From Amoebidium appalachense (taxonomy: Eukaryota > Ichthyosporea), in contig CAVNZM010000016.1 in NCBI GenBank assembly GCA_963693365.1, positions 7,316,001 to 7,380,000 on the forward strand: 64,000 nucleotides of DNA, given 5' to 3'. The position numbers and the translations under genes were made by a program. The stretch's first letter is position 1. Each line of letters begins with the position of its first letter. Shown piece after piece: positions 52,582 through 64,000 of this stretch. The notes under the pieces were generated by a model. That model had not been told where the DNA came from, made no database searches, and saw only the letters and a program-made list of their open reading frames with translations.

Positions 52582-54893
52582 TGTGTGTGTGTGTGCGCAT
52601 GCGCTATAATTTTGTAGTGATGTGTTTCTCAAGCCAATCAATACATCTAATAAACAGGTCGTAGTTACGCGTGTTTAGTATAAAATCAAGGATGTTGTAA
52701 TTTACAGGTAGGCTATCTTTCTGGGTGTCTGTTGTGAATGTGACGTGTGTGTGTTGCAGTATTATGTAGTCTATCAAACTACATTTGGCGATACATGACC
52801 GGTTAAACTGGTGTGTGTGTGTGTTGTTTGGGCATGCAAATGATGCCACCTTATACTTATTAGATCTCCACTGTATAGCACGTGTACAGTAAAAGCGTGG
52901 TAATTGATCAATAATACCATCAGCTAGAGAAAGACCAGTTCTACAGGAAGGTAATATGTATTTAGGTGTTATACATTTGCGAGTGCCATATTTGGCAATA
53001 TGGTTGAGGCGGTCAGTATATATAAAACGAGACATAAGGCTTAGTTTTTCAAGGTGTATGCTTTCATCGGGTCTAGTGTCGTGTGGTATCTTTTTCCATT
53101 TGTTATATTGCGTGATTATCTTGTGATTGTGTACATGTTTAATAAGTAAGTGGCAGTCCAAAGTCACACACACTATTGCGGGGTTTATTTGTATTTGTGC
53201 CCAGGGGAGAAGGGGAGAGAGAGGGGAGGAAAGAGGGGAGAGGTGAGGAGGGGACAGGTCGGATAGAGAAGAGAGGGTGGGAGGGCAAATACTTCTTTAA
53301 GCGGCTTATGTGCTTATTGAAATTCAGCGCGAGATAGGATACTCTAGCAGCTATTGGGACCAGACCATATATCGAGAGCGTTACAGGCCCAGGTTTACAA
53401 CAGTTGTTAGATAGAAAGGAGGCAACTTCTGCTTCAAGGAAATTTGCCAAGGGTTTAAGCGCTCTAGTTCTCTCTTTCTTGATAAAAGCGGCGAGAAGGG
53501 GTAAACCATATTCACATGCTGGGAAGACAAAAGTGCGAATAAATGTAAGTCTAATAGAAGGATGGAGGGGTGTGTCTTTAAAAATATTAGCCGAGAAGAA
53601 AGCTAACCGCTTACGAGCCAACTCTACCCTCTTTTCGACCATATGGGGAAACATAACACCAGCAGAATCAACCGGAACACCAAGATATTTGTATTCTGGA
53701 ACTATAGGTACAGGTTTAGATGATAATGTAAATGTGTGTAAATTGTTAGCTATATCAGGTACAAGAACACCACATTTGTCTATGTTAAGGATCATAAGGT
53801 TTGCCTTGCACCACTCTGACACTACATCGAACAATCTTTGCAGGCGTCTAGGGGTACGGGCAAGGAGGGACAGATCATCAGCATAGAGAAGTGCAGGCAG
53901 AAAGTTATTAATAGGGTCATCGTTTTCGGCGTAAATCTTGACAGCCAAATCATCTATAAATAGGTTAAACAAAAAGGGGCTAAGCAATGAACCCTGCAAG
54001 AGACCTCTAGTACGAGCAAAACCATATGAAAGATGCCCATTAACCACAGCTCTACCATAGGTTTGAGACAAGAGTGCTTCTAACAGAACACCAATGCAGT
54101 GTGGTACACCCCGTGCAGCAAGCTTTTCCCATAGGAGACCAGGGGAGACAGAATCGTAAGCAGTTTTCCAATCAATAAAGCCAACATATCGTGCACCAAC
54201 TTGCATAGAATCGTGCAGTGCCATTATTTGAACATAACATGAATTGTTTTTACGAGAAGCGGATTGGCATGGGTGTATGTGAAGAATAGATTGAAACCTA
54301 GGGTGATGTGCAAATAACCTAAGTAAGCAAGCTTCAAAGAATCTACGAACAACCTGGGTTAGTGTAATGGGGCGAACGGATGATATGGGGCCCTCAGAGT
54401 CCTTCTTAACTATGGGGATCACTAAGGTATCTAACCAAGATGACGGGACATGTCCACATTTAACACACCAAGAAAAGAGAGAGCTTAACATGATAGTAAG
54501 ATCAGGTTTAATAGCACGATCACTTTCCTTTTGTGGGTAGGAGGGAACAAGGATTTTAAGAAACCCAGCAGGGAGTCCATATGTACACACATGCCTTAAC
54601 TTCAAAGAAGCAGCTGCCACGGCATACACTTCGATGGGCCGCAGGGCACTGTGCACCTCTACGGCAGAGAACACATGCCTGGCGCCTGCATGTGTGGCTG
54701 CCTTTGCACGTTCTGACTGCAGGGCCTTGGCTTGGTTGAGCGGCTGTTTCTTGCACGCTGAAAATAAATTGCCGTCGCAAAAAAAAACATTCAGGTTTAC
54801 TTGCGCAAGCGTTGTGCAAAACTTCACATGGGCGCGGATTGCGCTCGATTTCGCACCGATTCCTTCCGATTTCACGATTGGCCCTGGGTTCAC
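52295..54893 (-). mobile_element. Non-LTR (LINE-like) retrotransposon, longer copy 2
   Basis: Sense strand is minus. The 3' end (...CAGCGTAAACCCCC) is at 52295, the 3' UTR has (CA)n and A-rich parts, and the body carries a reverse transcriptase. Copy 2 lacks about 50 bases of 3' UTR present in copy 1 near 3633-3690. The 5' limit is uncertain: the RT-like part is clear from about 54600 downward, while 54600-54893 may be element or host sequence. No endonuclease domain was recognised, so the copy is probably also 5'-truncated. Confidence 0.8.
52604..54893 (-). pseudogene. Reverse transcriptase ORF of copy 2, frameshifted near its C-terminus
   Basis: The main frame runs 54893-53139 (584 codons). 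It contains the RT fingers (YGLPAGFLKILVPSYPQK and SSVRPITLTQVVRRFFEA), a palm strand with YVGFIDWKTAYDSV, GLLQGSLLSPFLFNLFIDDL, and the catalytic YADDLSLL. The thumb and a Pro/Ser-rich segment follow. The frame breaks in a CACACA tract near 53165, where copy 1 has two more bases, and the C-terminal domain continues in another frame (53173-52604), ending WLEKHITTKL. The first 70-90 residues, rich in Ala and Lys, do not look like RT and may be read-in flanking sequence. Confidence 0.8.
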
Positions 54894-55048
54894 TGGCCTG
54901 AGTGACCGACAGACGGACCCTCGAGAGGCTGAGCCAGTTTCGTGCTCAACCGTGCGTGCGTGCTGTGGTAGTTGGGAGTGTTAATTCTCCTCGCTCTGTA
55001 GTTTTTTTATTCCCCACGCCTGTCTGCGCCTAGCGCACCGCCACCACC

Positions 55049-56029
55049 ATGCCCAACGTGCCAGTATCCCGCGACCTGCTCTTCGTGGCCATTGGCCAGC
55101 AGATGAGTGCGTCAGCTCCCTCCCTCCATCCCCTGCTCCCTCGCTCCACTCTGCTTGGTTCCTTGCTTCGATTGGCAATTTTCAGGCACGAACAACCACC
55201 ACAACTGCTTTTGTTTCAGCTGTTTTTTGTTACATCAACTATGCGCAGTCCTGTACTCGAGTTTCGTTCCGCCTCCCTCGTGGGGTTGGATCTTGCCTTT
55301 TGCAGACATCTTTCCCTTCATTTGGTGGATGCTGACTCTGTGGGTGGGTTGCAGCCGATGAAGAATTCGACGAGCTGTGCTTCGAGTTTGGCATAGAACT
55401 GGATGAAGTGGTAAGTGAGGGGTGGAGGGGGAGGGGAGACCGGGAGGGAGGGAGGGAGGGAAGGAGGGAGAAAGGCATGGGATGGGAGGGGGGAGGGGGG
55501 GAACGACAGAAGGTGTGTTGTTTACGATGTGGCACACAGTCAGAGGGGATACCAGATAGGCTGGGGTATTCACCACGTGTGTGTCCAAAAATGTAAGAAA
55601 GGCACACATACATGCATACACACACGCACGCACACATGGCACATACGGTGCGGGCACACCCTTGCACCCACTCAACCCACGTTTACAAAATAGACACGCA
55701 CACACGCACAAACTCACACACACACACTTGCTCACACACGGGCACACACACACACGCACCTGCACACGCACCCACACACACCCACACACACACACACACC
55801 CACACACACACACACACACGCACGTACACGTACACGTACACACACACACACACACCGAACCCCTCTGGGACAAACATACACACCACACACGGACAAAAGG
55901 CACACATATCATAAGAGAGTCACCCACACAATTCCTTCTTGCATGCACGCCTGTTCGCACACGTACAATACCTCAGCACAGATAAGCACAAGCAAGTAGT
56001 TATGTGAGCGAGAGAGGAAGGGAGGGAGG

Positions 56030-56069
<40 letters not shown>

Positions 56070-56177
56070 GGAGAGAGAAGTGGAGGAGGGGAGAGGGAGA
56101 GAGTGAGAGAGAGAGAGTGTGTGTATGTGTGCGTGTGTGTGTTTGGGTGTGTGCGTGAGCGCACGTGCCTGCGGTTG

Positions 56178-56215
<38 letters not shown>

Positions 56216-56752
56216 TCTCTCTCTCTCCCTTTCGACACTCCTACGCCGTGCTTGTTGTGTGTGTGTGTGTGGTGGTGGTGGTGACGGTGGTGGTGGTGGT
56301 GGTGAGATGATGTGCGTCTTTTTTTTTTTTTTTGAAGGGCGCATGGGGGGGAAGGGGGGAGGGGCAGGAGGGAGGGTGAGAAGGGGGGAGAGAGGGGTAG
56401 GATGTATTCAGATATTCTGGGTGGGGCCTTGGCCGGGCAGATGAAATTTGCTTGTCTGGTTTATAGTTGACAGTCCCTTTGTATTTTGGCCCCGGGTGGG
56501 GGGATGTGGGGGGGGGAGGGGAGGGGAGGGAGGGGGGAGAGGGGGGGGGGGAGGGTGTTTAACTTGCGTGTGAGAAGGGTGTATATTTTTCAACAATAAG
56601 GCTTGCCTGTTTTGTGACCTGGTTTGTTTTTGTCTTTCGTCGTTTTGTGTGTGTGTTTTGTTGTGGCTGTGGTTGTGACTGTTGGAAGGGGGAGGTGTGT
56701 GTGTGTGCATGTGGGAAGAGGGGGAGGGGGGGGGGAGGGGATGGGGTGGGGT

Positions 56753-56797
<45 letters not shown>

Positions 56798-57487
56798 TGA
56801 GGGGGTGTGGGAGGGGGGGAGGGGACGGGGGAGTGGAGGGGCTGCAAAGATGGTGAGAGACGGAGGTTGGGCATGTGTGTGTGCATGCCCAAGCATCTGT
56901 GCGTGCGTGCGTGCATGTGTGCATGGGTGCGTGCGAGCGTGCGCACTTGTGTTTGTGTTTGTGCGAGTGTGTGGATGTTGTGTACTTGTCTAGATGCGTG
57001 TGAGTGGGTGATACGTGTGTTTGTGTGTGTGTGTGTGTTCGTTCATGTGTACCTCTTACCTGTGTCTCTCCACCCCACCTACACGGATGCCTACCCCCCC
57101 TTTCAGACCAGTGAGAAGAAGCAGATAGCCAAGGAGAGGGGTGCTGTTGCTGATGTCGACACGGCCAGTGACGAAACAATCTACAAAATAGACGTCCCGG
57201 CAAACAGGCATGCTTAACCCCCCCCCTCCCTCCCCCCCCCTCCCGCCCTTTGAACCGTGGCAGTGTTGTTGGCAGGCTTTGGGGACAAGGTTGTGGGGGT
57301 ATGTGAGTGTGACTCTGTGTACAAAGCAAAATGACACCCCCCCCCCCCCCCCCCTGCGGCGGCCCTTCGAACCTCCTGTTACTTTTTCTGAGTTCTCCTT
57401 ATTTTTAGTAGATTTCCGGTGGGAAGTACACATTTTTTCATATACGTTCTTGCACGCATAGAGACAGGCAAAGACTAACGACATGCA

Positions 57488-57573
<86 letters not shown>

Positions 57574-57701
57574 CGCACGCGCGCGCGCGCACACACACAC
57601 ACACACACATGCACACAACGTGCACACGGATACACACACGCGCACACACACATGCACACACACACACACACTCTCACCCTCCCTCCTCCCCCCCGTCTTC
57701 T

Positions 57702-57740
<39 letters not shown>

Positions 57741-59684
57741 ACACCCCGCACACACACAGGTACGACATTCTTTGCCTGGAGGGGCTTGCACGTGCACTGC
57801 GTGTGTTCCAGCAGAAAGAGCAGCCCCCCCGATATGTGGCCGTGCCTGCAGCACAGCCCCAGCGGCTAGTCGTCGAGAAGGAGGTGTGTGTGCACGTGCA
57901 CATGCACACAGGCACACACCTACACACATGCACATGCACACAGGCACACAGGCACACAGGCACACACCTACACACATGCACATGCACACAGGCACACACC
58001 TACACACGTGCACATGCACACAGGCACACACCTACACACGTGCACATGCACACAGGCACACACCTACACACATGCACATGCACACAGGCACACACCTACA
58101 CACATGCACATGCACACAGGCACACACCTACACACATGCACATGCACACAGGCACACAGGCACACACCCACACACATGCACATGCACACAGGCACACACC
58201 TACACACATGCACATGCACATGCACACACCTACACACATGCACATGCACACAGGCACACACCTACACACATGCACATGCACACAGGCACACACCTACACA
58301 CATGCACATGCACACAGGCACACACCTACACACATGCACATGCACACAGGCACACACCTACACACATGCACATGCACACAGGCACACACCTACACACATG
58401 CACATGCACACAGGCACACACCTACACACATGCACGTGCACACAGGCACACACCTACACACATGCACACAGGCACACAGGCACACACCTACACACATGCA
58501 CAGGCACACAGGCACACACCCACACACATGCACATGCACACAGGCACACACCTACACACATGCACATGCACACAGGCACACACCTACACACATGCACATG
58601 CACACAGGCACACACCTACACACATGCACATGCACATGCACACAGGCACACACCTACACACATGCACATGCACACAGGCACACACCTACACACATGCACA
58701 TGCACACAGGCACACACCTACACACATGCACATGCACATGCAGACAGGCACACACCTACACACATGCACATGCACACAGGCACACACCTACACACATGCA
58801 CATGCACACAGGCACACACCTACACACATGCACATGCACACATGCACACACCTACACACATGCACATGCACATGCACATGCACACAGGCACACACCTACA
58901 CACATGCACATGCACACAGGCACATACCTACACACATGCACATGCACACAGGCACACACCTACACACATGCACACAGGCACACACCTACACACATGCACA
59001 CAGGCACACACCTACACACATGCACATGCACACAGGCACACACCTACACACATGCATGCCCACACAGGCACACACCTACACAGGTGCAACTCACCAGGGA
59101 CACCCCCCCTCCCCCCCCTCTCAACACACACACCCCCTCCCCCCCCCCCCTCCCCCTCCCCCTCTTCATGATTATGCATGTGCTCGTGCACACACACCTC
59201 CTTCTCCAAAACGAAAATAGAAAACGGAATCGTATTCGTAGTTTATATTATATTTTACCCCCCCCTCCTCCCCGCCCCCCCGACACCCACACACCTCATC
59301 CCTTTCCTCTCCTTTAACCCTTGCTCGTCCGCGCAACCAGAGTGCTCCCCACTACACATTACCCATTTTCTTCAGTCCGTATCATATACGACATCCCAAC
59401 TACACCCCCCCCCCCCCCCCCCCCCCCCCCCCGGGGTACGGCATGCTGTGGCTATACTCTGTGTGTGCTTTGCAACTTCTGCATTGTACTGTCCCTCGTG
59501 AATGTGTTTTTATTGATCTGTAACACATCCCCCCCCCCCCCCCCCCCCCCCAACACACACACACCCACCCACCCGAGGACGGGCTCTGCTTATTATGCAC
59601 ATTCTCTATATGTGATATGTACTCTGCATTGTTTTCTTTATGGTTGTGTGCTTCACACTCTAAAACTTATTCTAACCCCCCCCC

Positions 59685-59715
<31 letters not shown>

Positions 59716-60070
59716 CTCTCTCCCAGACTGCGGATGTACGTCCTTTCCTTGTTGGTGCCGTGCTGAGGGACATCACCTTCACCCCAGCCAGCTACCAAAG
59801 TTTCATCGACCTGCAGGGTAGGCCAGGCACACAGGCACATGCATGCATGCACACGGGCAGGGGGAGATATGCACTACACTGCACTCATGCAACACACCTT
59901 CAGGCTGGCAGCGCATGGACAAGCATTCACGTACACAAAAAAGCACGTGTGCGTGTGCAGGCAGCACACACACACATCAGACACACTCACACACAGACAC
60001 CTTGGCATGCTTGCACACACATGCAAGCGGCAGACATACATGTATCCCGGTACCACTGTACATAACACAA

Positions 60071-60105
<35 letters not shown>

Positions 60106-60149
60106 GCAGTGCGCACACCCACACACACACATACACACACACACACACA

Positions 60150-60183
<34 letters not shown>

Positions 60184-60326
60184 ACCTTGCACCTTCGCAT
60201 TCGCATCTACATGCATATACCCCCCCTCCCCCCCTCCCCCCGCCCTTCCGCCTGCCTGATACTTCTCCTGCAGAGGGTTTTTGCCCCGAGTCTTGGTATT
60301 TCATCCGGTGTTCTGATGATGTTTCT

Positions 60327-60361
<35 letters not shown>

Positions 60362-60384
60362 CCACCCCACCACCACCACCACCA

Positions 60385-60439
<55 letters not shown>

Positions 60440-60924
60440 CCTACCTCCACTCATCCACCCACAACCACACCTAAACTCACCCCACCCTCACTCTCAGCCA
60501 GACCCACTCAGCCCAACCCCAATCCCCCCCCCCCCCCCCCCGGCTTGTTGAGGAGGATGGGCTCTGGTTATTATGCATACTCTTTATGTATGGCTTGCAT
60601 TCTGCATCGTGTTATCCGTTTGTTCTTGTGTACTTCGTACTTTTTGACGCATGAAAACCCCCCCCCCCCCCCCCCCCCCCCCCCCTTCTCCTTACTCTTG
60701 TGGAGGCGTAGGAACCCCCTTCATGATGAAATTGGTTTGTCTTCTGCCTGCACACTTACATTGTTTGATTTCGGATTTCTCATTTTTGTGACGTTTTTTG
60801 TTGTGTTCTGGTGTCTCCTCCATATTTCCAACCCTCTAACGCATACATCCCCCCCTCACCCTCCCCCCCCAATTCAACCTCACCCTAACCCCAACCCATA
60901 TTCTCCCGCCTTTACCCCCCCCTC

Positions 60925-60958
<34 letters not shown>

Positions 60959-61482
60959 CCTCACAGAGAAACTACACCAAAACATTGCCCGTAAGCGCAC
61001 CCTTGTATCTGTGGGCACCCATGATCTCGACACTGTGACCGGCCCCTTCTACTACAAGGCACTGCCCCCCAAGGATATCGTCTTCACCCCACTTAACCAG
61101 ACGGAGTGCATGGATGGGGTGCGTCTTATGGAATTCTACAAGGTAAGGACCCCCCCCCCCCTTCCCCGCTTGTGGCTATTTGCACAATTGATCGCTGCTT
61201 TCAACTTGTGCGCAGTGTTGTTTTTTGCTGGCTTGTTGCCGTGTGTAGGTGTGGGGTGTGTGTTGCCAAGGTGCACGTGCAGCACACACAGGTTAGAAAG
61301 GTTGGTGTTTGGTTGTGGTAATGAGCATGGTGGCCGTGTTTGGTGTGGCTGGGAGAGACTCTGAGAGATCGTGGGGTATGTGCCGCGTTCTTTTGGCCTC
61401 TGACGACACTCACCCTGGGGACTGGGTGGGTGTGGGGGAGGGGAGAGAGAGAGGGGGGTGGGGCGAGAGGGAGAGGGAGAGG

Positions 61483-61514
<32 letters not shown>

Positions 61515-62568
61515 GGGAGGGAGAGGGAGGGAGGAAGGGACGGAGGGAGAGAGGGGGGGGGGGGGAGGGAGAGGGGGAGGGAGAGGGAGAGAGAAAAAGA
61601 GAAAGAGATAAGGGGGAAAGTGCGAAGGGGGGAGGAGGAAGGCCTGGGAGTTTGCAGCAAAATAATAGGGAAACAGTGGGCGTGGAGGGCGTTTACTGAG
61701 TGTGTGTTGGGGTGCAGAAAGACCTCAAGATCAGGCAGTACCTGCACATCATAGAGGACAAGCCCAGATACCCGGTACGTGCCACGTGCACACACAGCAC
61801 GTGCACACACAACACACGCACACACAACACGTGCACACAGCACGTGCACACACAACACGTGCACACACAGCACACGCACACACAACACGTGCACACAGCA
61901 CGTGCACACACAACACGTGCACACACAACACACGCACACACAACACGTGCACACACAGCACACGCACACACAACACGTGCACACAGCACGTGCACACACA
62001 GCACACGCACACACAGCACGCGCACACACAACACGTGCACACACAACACGCGCACACAACACACGCACACACAACACGCGCGTACACAACACGTGCACAC
62101 ACAACACGCGCACACAACACGCGCACACACAACACGCGCACACACAACACGTGCACACACAACACGTGCACACACAGCACGTGCACACACAACACGCGCA
62201 CACAACACGCGCACACACAACACGTGCACACACAACACGTGCACACACAACACGTGCACACAACACGCGCACACAACACGCGCACACACAGCACGTGCAC
62301 ACACAACACGCGCACACACATTGTGCATGCACACCTTTTTACACACGCCTCTTGTAAATTCACCAACACGTGTACCACAGCCGGTGAATATACACTACAG
62401 GTGCACACACGTTAACACGCACGGGCACACAGTTATCAGTACATTCTGTCTGAACACTGTGTGCACACATAAGCGCCAGGGTGCCTGCACTTGCAGCCAT
62501 GCAAAGAGACATCGGTACATATAGCATAACAACACACACATGGAGGCATACAGACACACACACACACA

Positions 62569-62600
<32 letters not shown>

Positions 62601-62700
62601 TGGATGCTGACATTCATGTCCCAGGTGATCTACGACTCCAAGGGGGTTGTGTGTTCTCTTCCCCCAATCATCAACGGTGACCACTCAAAAATCACTCTCG
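55049..62700 (+). CDS. FARSB: Phenylalanine-tRNA ligase beta subunit, cytosolic (3' end outside window)
   Basis: Eight exons: 55049-55106, 55355-55410, 57107-57207, 57760-57883, 59727-59817, 60967-61142, 61718-61774 and 62625-62700, giving the first 246 codons of a protein usually about 590 long. It starts [19 protein letters not shown], then [58 protein letters not shown] and [15 protein letters not shown]. Every block aligns with animal FARSB. The enzyme is an alpha2-beta2 heterotetramer that charges tRNA-Phe; this part covers the N-terminal domain and the start of the B3/4 editing region. Intron 3 starts with GC, since the junction AACAG|GCATGC followed by CAG|GTACG is needed to encode ANRYD. 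Introns 4, 7 and 8 carry different minisatellites, and introns 4, 5 and 8 carry the 110-bp repeat. The window ends in intron 8. Confidence 0.96.
57490..57759. repeat. CA microsatellite reaching the exon 4 acceptor
   Basis: (CA)n from 57490, interrupted by CG- and CT-rich sequence, continues to the acceptor at 57758-57759, so the repeat supplies the final CACACACAG of PheRS beta intron 3. Confidence 0.9.
57890..59090. repeat. 32-bp minisatellite, roughly 35 copies
   Basis: The unit is CACACACCTACACACATG followed by CACATGCACACAGG, with occasional shortened or extended copies. It begins only a few bases after the donor of PheRS beta intron 4. Because no stop codon occurs in the unit, several forward frames stay open for hundreds of codons; these are not genes. 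Confidence 0.95.
59575..59675 (+). repeat. Dispersed 110-bp intronic repeat, copy 3
   Basis: GAGGACGGGCTCTGCTTATT ... GTACTCTGCATTGTT ... ACACTCTAAAACTTATT, then a C-rich tract that leads straight to the exon 5 acceptor of PheRS beta. Somewhat diverged from copies 1 and 4. Confidence 0.75.
60551..60657 (+). repeat. Dispersed 110-bp intronic repeat, copy 4
   Basis: Very close to copy 1: GGATGGGCTCTG, ATGCATACTCTTTATGTATG, CTGCATCGTGTTAT and TGTACTTCGTACTTT blocks in the same order. Followed at once by a C run. In PheRS beta intron 5. Confidence 0.85.
61782..62320. repeat. 17-bp minisatellite, about 30 copies
   Basis: The unit is close to CACACACAACACGTGCA, with AGCACGTG, AACACACG and AACACGCG variants. 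It starts about 8 bases after the donor of PheRS beta intron 7. Large minus-strand Cys/Val frames across it are repeat artefacts. Confidence 0.92.
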
Positions 62701-62759
62701 GTATGTGCCTACTGTGCATGGAGAAAACTGCTGTGTGCATGCTACATATATACCATACG

Positions 62760-63182
62760 GCACACACACAGGCATGCATGCGCACACACGTACAGGCATC
62801 CATGGGCACACACACACAGACATGCATGGGCACACACACACAGGCATGCATGGGCACACATGTATGCATGGGCACACAGGCATGCATGGGCACACATGTA
62901 TGCATGGGCACACAGCGATGTATGGGCACACACACACAGGCATGCATGGGCACACACACACAGGCATGCATGGGCACACACACACAGACATGCATGGGCA
63001 CACACACACAGACATGCATGGGCACACACACACAGGCATGCATGGGCACACACACACAGGCATGCATGGGCACACACACACAGGCATGCATGGGCACACA
63101 CACACAGGCATCCATGGGCGCACACACACAGGCATGCATGGGCACACACACACAGGCATCCATGGGCACACGCACAGGATGC
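62760..63182. repeat. 24-bp minisatellite, about 17 copies
   Basis: The unit is GGCATGCATGGG followed by (CA)6, with some shortened copies. It begins about 60 bases after the donor of PheRS beta intron 8. Confidence 0.92.
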
Positions 63183-63320
63183 ATGGGCACACCCTCATTA
63201 CAGAGAAGCACACACCACACACACATCACGTCGAAACACGGAAGACACACACCACATAGAGGCACACACACACTCTCCTGCAAGGGCATACATGCACACA
63301 CACAGCCCCCCCTCCCTTCC

Positions 63321-63355
<35 letters not shown>

Positions 63356-63520
63356 CCCCTCCCCCCCCTCCCCTCCCCCCCCCCTGCTCCCCCTCACCGC
63401 ACACCACACACGCGCGGTGGTGCGCACACACGTGTGAAGCAAGCACACACACAAATAGGCACTTCCGTACACACACTCGGGCTTGCACATCCTCCCCCCC
63501 CCCCCCCTCCTGCCCCCCCC

Positions 63521-63551
<31 letters not shown>

Positions 63552-63875
63552 ACACAGCACACAGACACTAGCAGGCAACACCCTTCCCCCTCCCCCCTCG
63601 CCCCACTCTCCTCCCGTCTCTCTCCTCCGGCCTCACCCTAATTCCCCCCCTCCCCCCTCCCCCCTCCCCCCTCCCCCGCTCCCCGCCGGGGATGCAACTG
63701 GGCATGGTTGATCTCTGTCGTCCATCTGACTCCATCTGTAGCGCTTTTGGCTGCATGCTGCATCATTTAGTCTGAACACACACAACATTCACCCTTTTGC
63801 TCACAACGAAAACCTCTTTCATGCTTGAGGGGGTCGAAACACAGAGACAGTTTCATTATGACTTAGGCCTTCCCT

Positions 63876-63950
63876 GAGGGTGGGATTTGCCTATGCTTCA
63901 TACTACGTGTTGCTGATGTTGCATACTTCCCGCACTCTAACCCGCCATCC
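63876..63950 (+). repeat. Dispersed 110-bp intronic repeat, diverged copy 5
   Basis: Shorter and more diverged: GAGGGTGGGATTTGC, then TGCATACTTCCCGCACTCTAA, followed by a C run near the window end. It aligns best with copy 3. Confidence 0.45.
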
Positions 63951-63993
<43 letters not shown>

Positions 63994-64000
63994 CAAAACC

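Noticed and set aside
57571-59317. Three overlapping Thr/His-rich forward frames of 427-565 codons
   Set aside because: They are the 32-bp minisatellite read in three frames; the intron is bounded by confirmed PheRS beta exons.
61136-62346. Large minus-strand Cys/Val-rich frames and a plus-strand Thr/His frame
   Set aside because: Produced by the 17-bp minisatellite without stop codons; no normal protein composition.
57890-63182. Regular repeat arrays that could suggest CRISPR
   Set aside because: They are head-to-tail minisatellites without unique spacers, in introns of a eukaryotic gene.
62630-63711. Frames of 312-354 codons across the third minisatellite
   Set aside because: Open only because the 24-bp unit keeps phase and lacks stops.

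Overview
The window is nuclear DNA of an intron-rich eukaryote. Every gene I could assemble encodes a typical eukaryotic protein: a ribosomal protein, an actin-binding protein, an SR splicing factor, a mitochondrial ATP synthase subunit and a cytosolic aminoacyl-tRNA synthetase. Exons are short, GC-rich and joined by GT-AG introns (one GC-AG). Introns and spacers are packed with CA/GT microsatellites, minisatellites and unusually long G or C homopolymers, up to about 64 G in a row. The PheRS beta and coactosin exons read closely like animal and holozoan proteins, while the transporter tail at the left edge resembles one I know from oomycete APC proteins. I therefore call it a unicellular eukaryote of uncertain, possibly opisthokont, affinity and do not name a species.

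Layout, left to right. 1-2204: 3' end of an amino-acid (APC-type) transporter gene (+). 3527-5070: a 5'-truncated non-LTR retrotransposon (-). 6383-6970: a broken BTB-domain gene (-). 7449-7829: a possible hypothetical gene (+). 9876-10150: a foldback element. 11393-12113: an unrecognised protein split by a frameshift (-). 13206-15417: RPS21 (+, 3 exons). 17661-17897: a zinc-knuckle exon (+). 21632-22467: a complete non-autonomous hAT-type element with an 8-bp target duplication. 23494-25011: a single-exon multi-pass membrane protein (+). 26203-29520: coactosin (+, 3 exons). 30593-35680: an SR splicing factor (+, 7 exons). 35681-43200: about 7.5 kb of simple repeats with no gene seen. 43228-46540: a nest of small elements including a decayed hAT transposase tail. 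47679-51643: mitochondrial ATP synthase beta (+, 7 exons). 52295 to about 54893: a longer copy of the same retrotransposon (-). 55049 to the right edge: first eight exons of cytosolic PheRS beta (+, 3' incomplete).

The genes are unrelated housekeeping loci and I see no operon or pathway cluster. The more unusual content is in the non-coding fraction. A roughly 110-bp repeat, usually followed by a C-rich tract, occurs in five introns, always in the sense of the host gene. CA repeats run directly into 3' splice sites of several introns. Three different minisatellites start at or just after 5' splice sites of PheRS beta introns. Orphan 3' tips of the retrotransposon lie far from any body of the element.
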